Assembly (NCBI RefSeq): GCF_030384665.1
Contig: NC_083673.1
Coordinates: 1,435,501-1,499,500 of the forward strand
Reading direction: 5' to 3'
DNA: 64,000 nucleotides
Source of the DNA: Lodderomyces elongisporus
Taxonomy: Eukaryota; Ascomycota; Pichiomycetes; Serinales; Debaryomycetaceae
The notes beneath the pieces were generated by a model, which was not told the origin of the DNA, did not search any database, and saw only the letters and a list, made by a program, of their open reading frames with translations. Shown piece by piece: positions 55,059-64,000 of the stretch; the first letter of the stretch is position 1; each line of letters starts with the position of its first letter. A program made the translations under genes and the position numbers.

Positions 55059-56372
55059 ATGATTACAACAACGATAAGGAGAACAGCAATTTTGGGTGAT
55101 GAGCCTACATGGTTGTCGAGTAGAAGTACGGCTACTCTGGAAACTAGCACAGTTGCCACGGAAGAAGACGTAGTAGTCGCAGTGTTGTTGCTGCTGCTGC
55201 TACAGCTGCTGCTGCAGATGCTGATTGAGACCATAGCACCTGAAAGTGATACCCAACCCACTACCGATATAAACAAATTTGACCTGGACTATACTACCGA
55301 GACTTCTCGAGCTCAACCCACGATGTCTCAAGAAATGAATCAGAACAACTTGGCTGAAACTTTGGCAGCAGATGCATCGCAGAACTCAAAGAAATTGCAA
55401 AATGGAACAATGCCAATATCAAAATCAACACAAGTTGGGGTTGCAGTTGGCGTCCCCATTGCAATATTTGTTATATTTTTTATGGCCTTGGGATTCTGGT
55501 ATTTTCTCAGATTGCGCAAACAAACACAATCTGCCAATATAACTAGGATAGAAGGCGAGCCTAAAAGATTTAATTTTGACTTTGTTGAGAAATCAGAACA
55601 AAGCACAGATACTGGTAATGAGAAACCATATGCCGACTTGTTTTCCCCAACAAACTACTTAAAGACGGCAAAGGACCTTGAACTGTATCTGCACCACAAA
55701 CCATTAAACTATGGTGCGAGTATCAATATCAATAACAATAACAACAACGACAGCAGCAGCAGCAACATCGACAACATCGACAACATCGACAGTCTGAAGG
55801 GGGTTTTCAAGCGTCTAAGCATGTGGGCAAAAAGAGACAAACGACACTCAAAAGCAGGAGAAGATGTCGAGGTACAGCAACAAAGAACATCCTTGCCACA
55901 CTTATCAACCAACACAACATCTACCAGTCCCACCCTGCTTCGAAAGTTTCATTTGACCAAAGGAAAGAATAACTTTATGGCTCATGAAATAGATGCAAAT
56001 AACAAAAATGATAAGCAAGAAAGAGGAAGAGAAGAAGAAAATGGAAAAGGAAAACTGAAAGGAAAAGGCGATGCAGTCAGCAATGATTTTACAGGGCGAG
56101 AAGTTCACTTTATGGATTCTCGCGATCTGTCACAGTTTCCTGCTAAGAATAAAGTCGATGCGTATGATAAGAGTGTCTATGTGGTAACCCGAGCCTACCA
56201 GAGCCAGCTTCCTGACGAGTTATCAATAAAAGTTGGAGACAAATGTATGATCATGGAGCAATTCGAAGACGGGTGGTGTAAAGTCCGTTTATTACAAATG
56301 GCTGGTACAAACCGATCAAAAACTGACAAAATGGGACTTGTACCTAAACTATGTTTGCAGAACTATATATAG
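55059..56372 (+). CDS. Fus1-like single-pass membrane protein with C-terminal SH3 domain
   Basis: 437 residues from the ATG at 55059; an ATG at 55323 (residue 89) is a plausible alternative start. One true membrane segment is at about 127-150 (VGVAVGVPIAIFVIFFMALG) followed by a basic RLRK stop-transfer motif. Residues 370-437 form an SH3 domain: VYVVTRAYQSQLPDELSIKV, then QFEDGWCKVRLLQ and GLVPKLCLQNYI. This plan matches Fus1, the plasma-membrane organiser of cell fusion in mating. The apparent hydrophobic run near residues 42-55 is coded mostly by CTG triplets and would become Ser/Gln-rich in a CUG-Ser yeast. Asn and acidic inserts lie at 228-247 and 300-340. Another SH3 membrane protein is possible. 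Confidence 0.6.
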   Translation: MITTTIRRTAILGDEPTWLSSRSTATLETSTVATEEDVVVAVLLLLLLQLLLQMLIETIAPESDTQPTTDINKFDLDYTTETSRAQPTMSQEMNQNNLAETLAADASQNSKKLQNGTMPISKSTQVGVAVGVPIAIFVIFFMALGFWYFLRLRKQTQSANITRIEGEPKRFNFDFVEKSEQSTDTGNEKPYADLFSPTNYLKTAKDLELYLHHKPLNYGASININNNNNNDSSSSNIDNIDNIDSLKGVFKRLSMWAKRDKRHSKAGEDVEVQQQRTSLPHLSTNTTSTSPTLLRKFHLTKGKNNFMAHEIDANNKNDKQERGREEENGKGKLKGKGDAVSNDFTGREVHFMDSRDLSQFPAKNKVDAYDKSVYVVTRAYQSQLPDELSIKVGDKCMIMEQFEDGWCKVRLLQMAGTNRSKTDKMGLVPKLCLQNYI

Positions 56373-56534
56373 GTAAATGACAATGCAACAGTAAAGAGTA
56401 AAAAAGATTAAGCAGAAAAGATGTGTGTTGTAGGTTTTCTTTTTTTTTGTTTTTTCTTCTTCATGGGAAGGTTGGGAAGGGGAGGGAAGATGGTTGTTTC
56501 CATTCCTTATTCATTCTATTTTCTCTCTATGTAT

Positions 56535-59500
56535 TCAGTATCGCCTTACGCTGCCGTTATTGAATTGGTCGCTGTTTTGCGCATATGGGTGTCTAGGTTC
56601 TGATGAAGAACTTTGCAGCAGCGGAGGCTTCCTATACACGTTCTCTGTAGATCCATTGTACGAATATATAAACCTGGGATCATCGTAACCACGAAGATTT
56701 GGGTCTGCTGGAAGGTGGTGCTGACCGTGATTGCTAGCTTGTGGAACGCCATTTTGATAGCCTTGGTTTTGCATGCGTTGTTGCAGATGATTAGCCCTTT
56801 GCTGTTGGTAAGGAGGCATATTTGAAAAGTTTTGTCCTCCCTGTCCCTGTACGCGTCCGTGACTTGACAGACCTTGCTGCGGGGTCACGCCCGATGAAGT
56901 TGCTAATGCTGCTGCTGGAGCCCCGTGTGGAGGAATACGCGAGGAATTCAAAGTTTGATTTGGTGCAGACCGCAGTGCAAACTGATTACTAGCAGAAGCA
57001 GGAGCAATACCTTGTTGCACAGGTCTAGTGGACATTGGTTGAGAGTATTGTGAGTTCGTTTGCGTAATTGGTGCAGTTTGACCCAGTTGAAATGAATTCT
57101 GCAGCGAGCTATGGTATGGGCGGTAGTTTGTGTTTCCTTGCATTTGCATTTGCATCTGTCGTGGTTGTGACTGTGGTTGTGACTGTGGTTGCTGCTGTTG
57201 TGATTGCAATTGAGAGTATGGGTGAGATTTTGGTTGCGATTGGGAATACAATTGTTGTTGGTGAGCATTCGCTGGGCGTGACAGGTTATAATTGCTTGAG
57301 CCCATGTTTTGGCCAGTTTGAGGCAAAACATTACTGGTTTTATTTTTCTGGTTTGCACTGGGTGAAACCGGGTATTGCAACTCATTTCTAGGAGGTGCCA
57401 ATTTAGATTGCTCGGATACATTAGAAGAAAATTGTCCCACATTGTTCTGGGACGAGTTTGGAGAGGAAATGTATCTGGGCTTGTTGACCGGGTAAGGTGC
57501 TGCTGCGTTATTTTGCAAAGGTTTCCTTCCATCAGCTGCAGTAGATGCGATTCCTGAGCGATCGGTGTTTGTATATGAATTTGTATCGCTTTCCTGTGTC
57601 TTCAAGGACAGTGTTGATCCAATTTCACCAATTCTACCACCAAACTGGGTATCTTTAGAAGGCAGTGGATTTGGCGACTCAGACCCAAGACCATAAAACG
57701 GTACCTGCTTTGGTTCGACATTTTTGTATTGATCTCTTAAATCATTAAATTGGGCCATGGGTGAAACAACTGACGAGTAACTGATATTCCGCTCCTGGAA
57801 TCCGGGAACTTGTAAACTTGCCGAAGAATCGGTAGTTTTTGAGTATCTATTTGAGTTCTTCGCGTTATCACTTGAGTTTGCCAAAACATCGTCATTGTTG
57901 TAATCGCTGCCATCGTCATCATCATCATCATCATCACTAAATAAACCATCGTCGTTGGTTGGATAAGCATTCTTATTCGAGTTCACATTCGCATTCAAAT
58001 CCATCTGTCGCATGCTCTTTGGTAACTCGCTTTCAATCAATTGTTCTTCTGATCCATTCAAAACTTCGTTTCTTCCTTGAAAATCGTCAGAAGGTGTTTT
58101 TAAATCAGAATATTTTTGGTAAATCTCTGCAAGTTGAATCGATTTGTGATGTTGCTTTGACTGTTGTGGGTCTAATAGTCCGGCACCACCAACACTACCA
58201 ACACCACCAACACCACCAACACCACCAACACCACCAGCACCACCAGCACCACCAGCACCACCAGCACCACCAGCACCACCAGCACCACCAGCACCACCAG
58301 CACCACCAGCACCAAACGTCTCTCCGCTTCTCAACCTTTCGCCATCCCGATTAGTACCTACAGAGAGGTCATTATAGTTTTTACCAAACCCCTTTCCGCC
58401 ATCTTTCAAATATTGATCATTATTCATAGAGCCCAGAGGGAAACTGGTTTGTGACAAATTCGAAGGCACTTGTTTGACAGGAGGAAACTGGCTAGCAGCT
58501 TGTCCGCTCGCTACTCTAGGAGAGCTGGACAAAACGGGGCTGTTGAGAGTGTTGACTGCACCAGTATAGCCTCGTTGACTTCCACATCCCTCGTAGCCAC
58601 GATCAATTTTGCCCTTCAAAACTGACTGGATGTTGCTATTCCATGCCTTTAGGTTCCATTGAAGGAAATCGCTCTTTTCAATCAAGTCCAACACGTCCTG
58701 TAACTCCAAATAATGCACTCGGGGCAAAGTGGGCAAGCCAAATAACAACGAATCGATATCGCTCCTATTTGCTTTCAATCTTTTCGGACGGCCATAGAGT
58801 CCAAACGAGTCCAATAGAGGTATAAGAAAACGAATCAAAGTATCAAAGCCTGGTACTGCAGAGTGTTGCTCAGGCATAAGAAACACTGAAGTTTCTCTAA
58901 AATCTTCGGCACTTTTCTTGCTGATTTTTGTAGACAAGGACGGCGAGATGAAATTGATATAACCTTCCATCTTGAGCATAGTAGAGTGGTCGATCAATTG
59001 GGGAGACTGTGGGTATATTGCTGTAACCGCTGTTGCGTTTGTTATCACTGCCACAAGACCCTTCTTCTTTTTCTGTTCATTTTCGTAGAACAATATTCTT
59101 CCTGCAGTGAATTGTTTTCTTTTCAATGTCGATGGCTCAACAACAGCATAGCACCTTTTCCAGGGCATACCACTGCCGTATCGTAAACTAACCCAATCCT
59201 CGTGGTCGAATCTTTTTTCCGCCAAAATCGTTCTAATATCCGAAAGTCTTGATCCTCGTGCGGAAAGCAATGCGCCAGTGTATGCTTCCTGTAGAGATTT
59301 ATACTCGTAGTTCGACAATCTTAATGCAGCGTACCAATACGTGAGGTCTTTGTAAGACTTGAACTGCAATATGTATCTGTTCTTCAATGTTGTAGATACA
59401 ATGATGACGTTATCCAAGTTTTGTTTGGCAGCTGGCAAACTTCGCATTGCGTTGTATATGGCATCGGTAAAGTTCAAATAGTTTGGCTTTGCTGAAAACT

Positions 59501-59831
59501 CCAGTAGTGCCTCGGGGTTCTGCTTGAACTGCGCCAAGTTTGCAGCGTCCCAATACGCAAGCTGGTTACCGGTCAAAATACCATATATCTCCTTCCATTC
59601 ACGATCTGCTGGCTTACCATCGCCATTCAAGTCGTAGTACAACATGAATATACCTTCATGGTACCTTCTATGTGACTGTGAAGACAACAAGGTAACAATG
59701 GGTACTAACTCAGGCGAAAGTCCATCGTGGTCGGCAGTATCAAATGTGCCATTGCTGGGTATCCTTGACACATTATCACCTGGCAAAGGCGAACTCTGTC
59801 TCGACGAAATTCTGTTTTTGACGATATTCAT
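56535..59831 (-). CDS. Caf120/Skg3-type PH-domain protein
   Basis: 1098 residues, ATG at 59831. The first 400 residues are conserved and carry the PH-like region (about 57-175: HEGIFMLYYDLNGDGKPADR, then EWKEIYGILTGNQLAYWDAA). A second block follows, with EDWVSLRYGSGMPWKRCYAV and GFDTLIRFLIPLLDSFGLYG. The remaining 700 residues are disordered: a Gly-rich repeat near 507-550, an Asp run near 625-640, and a long Gln/Ser/Pro-rich C-terminus. S. cerevisiae has two such paralogues, Caf120 (a CCR4-NOT partner) and Skg3; a pre-duplication lineage has one, so I leave the symbol open. Convergent with the Fus1-like gene, 162 bases apart. Confidence 0.85.
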   Translation of the reverse strand: MNIVKNRISSRQSSPLPGDNVSRIPSNGTFDTADHDGLSPELVPIVTLLSSQSHRRYHEGIFMLYYDLNGDGKPADREWKEIYGILTGNQLAYWDAANLAQFKQNPEALLEFSAKPNYLNFTDAIYNAMRSLPAAKQNLDNVIIVSTTLKNRYILQFKSYKDLTYWYAALRLSNYEYKSLQEAYTGALLSARGSRLSDIRTILAEKRFDHEDWVSLRYGSGMPWKRCYAVVEPSTLKRKQFTAGRILFYENEQKKKKGLVAVITNATAVTAIYPQSPQLIDHSTMLKMEGYINFISPSLSTKISKKSAEDFRETSVFLMPEQHSAVPGFDTLIRFLIPLLDSFGLYGRPKRLKANRSDIDSLLFGLPTLPRVHYLELQDVLDLIEKSDFLQWNLKAWNSNIQSVLKGKIDRGYEGCGSQRGYTGAVNTLNSPVLSSSPRVASGQAASQFPPVKQVPSNLSQTSFPLGSMNNDQYLKDGGKGFGKNYNDLSVGTNRDGERLRSGETFGAGGAGGAGGAGGAGGAGGAGGAGGAGGVGGVGGVGGVGSVGGAGLLDPQQSKQHHKSIQLAEIYQKYSDLKTPSDDFQGRNEVLNGSEEQLIESELPKSMRQMDLNANVNSNKNAYPTNDDGLFSDDDDDDDDGSDYNNDDVLANSSDNAKNSNRYSKTTDSSASLQVPGFQERNISYSSVVSPMAQFNDLRDQYKNVEPKQVPFYGLGSESPNPLPSKDTQFGGRIGEIGSTLSLKTQESDTNSYTNTDRSGIASTAADGRKPLQNNAAAPYPVNKPRYISSPNSSQNNVGQFSSNVSEQSKLAPPRNELQYPVSPSANQKNKTSNVLPQTGQNMGSSNYNLSRPANAHQQQLYSQSQPKSHPYSQLQSQQQQPQSQPQSQPRQMQMQMQGNTNYRPYHSSLQNSFQLGQTAPITQTNSQYSQPMSTRPVQQGIAPASASNQFALRSAPNQTLNSSRIPPHGAPAAALATSSGVTPQQGLSSHGRVQGQGGQNFSNMPPYQQQRANHLQQRMQNQGYQNGVPQASNHGQHHLPADPNLRGYDDPRFIYSYNGSTENVYRKPPLLQSSSSEPRHPYAQNSDQFNNGSVRRY
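58182..58313. repeat. 9-base coding minisatellite in the Caf120-like gene
   Basis: Tandem 9-base units (plus strand ACCACCAGC and ACCACCAAC) encoding Gly-Gly-Ala and Gly-Gly-Val on the minus strand, about 14 copies. Ala-type units are clustered at one end and Val-type at the other, which suggests two separate expansions. The reading frame is kept throughout. Confidence 0.93.
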
Positions 59832-61314
59832 GGTCTCAAGATTTCATGCAGTGTATCAATGAGTGGACAGTTTCTTTTAAAGATAAACCAGGCGAGTACA
59901 ACACGTTGTTATTATCGCTTTTCTTTTGGTTTATGTGTGGTTGTAGTTGTTGTTGTTGTTGTTTTTTTTTTTTGACACTTGCAAGTGCTTTGAGGCTGTG
60001 GATTCTTTGGGGCTGTGAGTACTTCAAAGCTTTTGGGGCTGTGAAGTTAGTGGTATATTAGTAATAAAAGTAGAAGTGGGAATTTTTTTTTTTTGTCCGC
60101 AAACTTGATCTTTAGTTTATTGTTCGAATCGCTTGATAGAATCCAAAATCTGCTTTTTGTGTGTTTTTTTATCGGATACCGTTTGGTCTTCTTGATTTTT
60201 TTGGTGATTCGCTCGTTCGTTTACTCGTTCGTTGGTAATTCCTTTCTTATTCTCTTTCTTTCCGACTTTCTTTTTATAAAAACACTCAAGTACTTACCAG
60301 TAATGATTTGTTTACCAATTTGTTTTCCGCTTTGCCTTTCCCTTTCTTGTTGACTTGGCCCTCTCCCCAAACTCATAAATATTTTTTTTTTCTTTTGGTC
60401 AACAATGCTTGTCTTGTTCTTATTATTATTTTTTATTTATTATTTATTATTATTATTATTTTATTATTTATTATTTATTATTTTTTATTATTGATTAATC
60501 CCTATATGTCTTTTTCTGGAGTAAAAATTTCTTTTCGGTTCTCTTTTTTTGACCTTGGCTGTGTCTCGCATTAAATTGCAGTCGTGTTGTTATTGACATT
60601 GCAACACCAATGCATGCTGGATCGCGCAGAGAAAAGGAAGGGGAGGCTTTACCCAGCTTTACTTCACTTTACCTTGCTTTGCTTTGCTAGATGGGCTCTT
60701 CATATGGCTTACCATAGTAGATAGAAAAGGATGGAGGGAAGAAGCAACGTTCATTATAAATCAGTAGCTGTTAAAACATTATGGGGGAAAAAATAATTAT
60801 AATGTCGAGAAATAGCAAATAAAGAATTTACATGTTGCAGGTGGAAGCAGACCTAATCAAGTACAGCAAGTCCGCTAATGGCAATAACCACAACTTCACT
60901 AAGTACTTCTAAGGGAGTCGAACTTTAAATGCACTTTCTTTCTTTCCTTTCTTTCTTTCTTTCTTTCTTTCCTTCTTTCCTTCTTTCTTTCCTGTGGTTC
61001 ATGTTGTTTGTCCCAGTCAGCACTTTTTCCGTGCCTTGCATCCACTGCTTCTACCGTTACCCCGCGTTCGGTCATACAAAAAAGGGATTCATATCCGAAT
61101 CGGTAATTTACGGAAAAACTTTGATTACGAGTCAAATGTGTTTCTACATATTGAGATACATAGAGTAATGTCTTATAAGTGCGCTATTTATTTGACAGTA
61201 ATTGAATGTTCAATTAAAAATGATGAAAATGATGAAAATGAATTAAGACTATATGAGGGGGAGAATGCCCATGAGTAAAAAATAAATGAAGAAATAAAGG
61301 TTTTTGCAAAGATA
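59832..61314. other. 1.5-kb upstream region of the Caf120-like gene
   Basis: No supported gene. T-rich throughout, with a TTATTATTT-type tract at 60420-60495 and a TTTC/CCTT tract at 60936-60990. A block of TTTGCTTTGC and TTTACC units at 60655-60688 resembles the unit upstream of NTF2. A TTG run near 59942-59960 lies in the 5' leader. Confidence 0.5.
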
Positions 61315-62703
61315 TTAATCTTCTGGCTCCTGTGCCCTTAACACGCGCAATAACTCGATTCCCTCAAGCAACTGTTTCTCGGCCTCGCCCAAGTCATCAA
61401 ATTGCAAAGCGGAATTTGCAAATTTCGTATGCTTTTGTATCTTTGCAATGGCTTCTTCTCTATTCAATATCTCATTAATGTTCTCCTTAGTAATATGCTT
61501 TTGGTGTCTCTGAGGTACCAGCAGCTGCTCCAGAGTAGTCCTTCTAGGAGTAGGTTTTGCATTGCTCAGAGATCTTCGTGACTCTTCTAATGACGGACGT
61601 GGAATCACGTGGATCGCATTGGTTTTGTTTATATTCAGCAAATCTTGGTCTGGTAGGTATGTTGGTGCCCCTGGTAGTTCAAATGGGTTCTCATCTTCGT
61701 CATCACGAGGTTGAGAATGGGGAACACCAGGAAGACTTGTCGCTGGTTCATTCCCTTTATTATGTGCCTCTTTTCCATCACTATCGCCATAACCTATACC
61801 AGTATCATGCTCGTCGTTAATACCATCACCTGGAAAAGTGTCTTTGCTACTATGGGTATTGCCTAACAAGTCCAGTGTTGGAGGTGCTGGCAACTTTGTA
61901 GAATAATCATCATTGCTCTCTATAGCCTTATTTTGTCGTTCAAGACTCCCTTCGTGAGCTCCAATTTCATTTCCCTCCTCTCCTTCATCCTTTTTGTTTG
62001 CGTTATCCGCTTCGTCTGTTTCGTCAAACTTATCCTCATCTTTGAGTTGCGTTGAAGGCAATGATTGGTCACTGCCTAAATTGGCAATTTCATCATCCAA
62101 CTCCTTCTCTAAATCAGCATCGTTTATAGGAGCCAGGTATACAGTCGGTACCTCATTCTTAATAAGCCTGGTCATATGGTACTTCAATGTCTTGACTTTT
62201 TGCTTATTCAACTGCTCAAATTCACTCCACGAATTTATCTTGCCTCCCGTATACTTGGCATACTCAAGAGTATCCTCGGAGTTCTTGAAAATATCAAACA
62301 ATGCAAAAAAGTCCAACGTGGCTTTAAACTTGGCCAAAAGTGGCGCTTTCTGTTCTGCTGTATAGTGATTTAACCCAGCAAGACAAGAATTGAACAACTC
62401 ATAAACAAATTTCAAAACTACTCCAAAAGACAAATTCTTATCCTTCAACACTGTATTCAAGTTCTCATCCTCTTCGCTATTCTTTGTCGCCTCCGTATCT
62501 TCCAAGAGCTTGATTGTTAATCCTTCGTTTGCTTTGCTTTGCAAGTGCAATTTCTTGTCTAGTATATGCTGAAGAACTAATATCTTGCAATAAAAACTTA
62601 TCACGGGCTCGATCTCATTAAGCTCGGCTGCCCTTTGAATATACGATGTAACAGTTTTGTCACTTTTGAGTTCCTCGGGAATATCAGTTCGGTCAATACC
62701 CAT
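61315..62703 (-). CDS. VTA1: Vps4 activator Vta1
   Basis: 462 residues starting at the ATG at 62703 (MGIDRTDIPEELKSDKTVTS); the frame is open upstream without an ATG. Residues 1-165 form the Vta1 N-terminal double-MIT domain: SYIQRAAELNEIEPVISFYC, then the conserved FVYELFNSCLAGLNHYTAEQ. The middle third is acidic and disordered. The last 45 residues, IAKIQKHTKFANSALQFDDL through to EKQLLEGIELLRVL, are the Vps4-binding C-terminal helices. Vta1 stimulates the Vps4 ATPase that removes ESCRT-III from endosomes during multivesicular-body sorting. S. cerevisiae Vta1 is shorter (330 residues); the extra length here is in the linker. Confidence 0.94.
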   Translation of the reverse strand: MGIDRTDIPEELKSDKTVTSYIQRAAELNEIEPVISFYCKILVLQHILDKKLHLQSKANEGLTIKLLEDTEATKNSEEDENLNTVLKDKNLSFGVVLKFVYELFNSCLAGLNHYTAEQKAPLLAKFKATLDFFALFDIFKNSEDTLEYAKYTGGKINSWSEFEQLNKQKVKTLKYHMTRLIKNEVPTVYLAPINDADLEKELDDEIANLGSDQSLPSTQLKDEDKFDETDEADNANKKDEGEEGNEIGAHEGSLERQNKAIESNDDYSTKLPAPPTLDLLGNTHSSKDTFPGDGINDEHDTGIGYGDSDGKEAHNKGNEPATSLPGVPHSQPRDDEDENPFELPGAPTYLPDQDLLNINKTNAIHVIPRPSLEESRRSLSNAKPTPRRTTLEQLLVPQRHQKHITKENINEILNREEAIAKIQKHTKFANSALQFDDLGEAEKQLLEGIELLRVLRAQEPED

Positions 62704-63115
62704 TGTTGTTACTGTTGTTGTTGTTGTTGTTATTACTTTCTGTGGCTGTGTTGTTTCTTTTTTTTTTGGCAAATCCAATTGATGAGCGTATATATGAAAT
62801 TGTATATTTAATTGTAATTGTACCTGAGTGTGTCTGTGTGTCCGTATTTGAAAGTGTGAATCTAAGTCTGAGTCTGATTCTCTTGAGTTTGTGCAATTGT
62901 TATCTCCAATGGTGGTTTTTCCCGTGGCTGTCGCGCTAGAAAATCACCACGCCATAATGTTGGGGGGGGGGGGAAACGATTAACAAAAAGATAAAAAAAA
63001 GGAATGTTTCTCCTCGCACTTCCTCCTCACACTGACTGAAATTCTCTCTTAGAAGCGATTTCCTTTAGATAGCAAAGAATTGTAAATGACTTTTTCTTAT
63101 ACATACAAACATACA

Positions 63116-63150
<35 letters not shown>

Positions 63151-63926
63151 ATCTAATAAACACTCCCTAGCAAGTTATTAAGCTTTAATCTTTGGATACA
63201 AAAAAGAGAGGATAAAAAGAAGAAAAAGAAGAAAAGAAATCGTCAACTTAGTGATAGTATAGGAAATTGTCTGGTTATGAAAAAGAAAACTTGGTTGCAA
63301 AAATTACATATTAGAACTGTATTTTTTCTCCTCTCCTCTACTTTTTCTTCTATTTTTCGGTCGAATTTGAGTTGAAAAAAAAATTTAGTTTGTCAGAAAT
63401 ATCCGGTCATCAAGATAATACCGTCCTTATAGCATGGACACAATCAAGTAGATTAATAAACTAACTCTACAAACCGCACTTTTAGACATGATGAAGATAA
63501 TTTTGAATCTGAAAGTATATCGAGATATAAAAGGTATAGAAAATTATATGATGCACTCCGACCTTCTTACCATGCGAGAGAGATCACGTGAGAGAGAAGA
63601 GGTCATCCAAAAAAAAAAAAGATGCGCTATATTTCTGTAAAACAAATTCAGAACATCTCTGAAATAATTTTAAATTGGTGTTTTAAACCAACACCACGAG
63701 TTTATAAATTTTATTGAAACTGCTTCAATCAGTATAAACAAGGATAGGTTTGACTTTAATACTTGTTAAAGACTTAAAAAGAGATTTTTGTTCTTTACCT
63801 CTTTCTAGACCACTTTTATTTCACTACTTAATTCCTTTTCTTATCACTTTGTAAGCTCAACTCTTGAGGAGAGAGAAAGGGGGGGGGGAGGGAGAGAGAT
63901 GTCAGAGTATCCCAGTATTCTGGAAT
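62704..63926. promoter_or_regulatory. divergent upstream region of VTA1 and the terminal gene
   Basis: Contains G runs at 62961-62972 and 63880-63889, a CA run at 63117-63140 and A-rich tracts. Elements that may serve the right-hand gene are a CACGTG E-box at about 63585-63590 and TATAAA at 63733-63738, some 190 bases before its ATG. No gene seen. Confidence 0.45.
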
Positions 63927-64000
63927 ATGAAAGACTTCAAGGTCAAGCCAATTGCCACTTTCTTCTTGTTTTTGCAATTGTATTCTTTTGCAAAGCCTAG
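63927..64000 (+). CDS. N-terminus of a probable secreted protein, cut by the window edge
   Basis: From the ATG at 63927 the frame is open to the last base and encodes a typical signal peptide: a short basic start (MKDFKVK), a hydrophobic core (IATFFLFLQLYSFA) and a following Lys-Pro. A different ATG at 63899 lies in another frame and reads only 33 codons to a TAG at 63998-64000. I favour the 63927 start because of the signal-peptide pattern; the other frame would then act as an overlapping upstream ORF. The mature protein lies outside the window, so no family can be named. Confidence 0.5.
   Translation, partial: MKDFKVKPIATFFLFLQLYSFAKP

Noticed and set aside
1..64000. tRNA genes
   Set aside because: I scanned for T-arm patterns (GTTCGANTCC type) on both strands. 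Hits such as 60121 and 60909 do not fold with matching stems or a D-arm. A covariance-model scan would settle this.
1..64000. CRISPR arrays, phage or bacterial mobile elements
   Set aside because: All tandem repeats here lack unique spacers and are simple sequence; gene content is entirely yeast nuclear.

Overview
The window is nuclear DNA of a budding yeast, most probably of the CUG-Ser (Candida/Lodderomyces) clade. Reasons: compact, mostly intronless genes with TTG-dominated leucine; canonical yeast splice signals (GTATGT, TACTAAC); a mitochondrial membrane-bound dihydroorotate dehydrogenase; a single acetyl-CoA carboxylase gene that seems to carry its own mitochondrial leader; and CTG codons that are rare and sit mostly in low-complexity or tolerant positions. 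The very high density of simple repeats, inside and outside genes, suggests Lodderomyces elongisporus or a close relative. That species name is a guess from style, not from an alignment.

Layout. 1.6-24.9 kb: ACC1, an RPAP3/Tah1-type R2TP cochaperone, YIH1, a 4.5-kb gene-free upstream region, a large Msn2/4-type zinc-finger regulator, URA9, UTP7 and a short Hook-domain-like protein. 25.6-41.2 kb: SKI3, an MNN2-family mannosyltransferase, CWC21, AIM21, NTF2 (with an 83-base intron), TFA2 and an F-box protein. 41.2-52.0 kb: almost 11 kb without a convincing gene. It holds a decayed Ty3/gypsy element arranged as an inverted repeat and a sharp strand-composition switch near 48.6 kb; it is the best candidate for the centromere. 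52.0-64.0 kb: EGD1, a DPP1-type lipid phosphatase, a Fus1-like SH3 membrane protein, a CAF120/SKG3-type PH protein, VTA1 and the first codons of a probable secreted protein.

The genes are ordinary yeast housekeeping: lipid synthesis and remodelling (ACC1, DPP1-like), RNA decay, splicing, transcription and ribosome synthesis (SKI3, CWC21, TFA2, CAF120-like, UTP7), protein biogenesis and transport (EGD1, NTF2, VTA1, R2TP), translational stress control (YIH1), actin (AIM21), glycosylation (MNN2 family) and pyrimidines (URA9). They form no operon-like unit. Start codons were set at the first ATG that fits the family; several open frames extend upstream without an ATG.

Most worth following up: (1) the centromere-like 43-52 kb region; (2) ACC1, where an upstream ATG encodes an acid-free mitochondrial-type leader and a candidate 5' intron would remove that ATG, giving two isoforms from one gene; (3) the truncated Hook-like protein; (4) the R2TP protein that keeps the C-terminal domain missing from S. 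cerevisiae Tah1.
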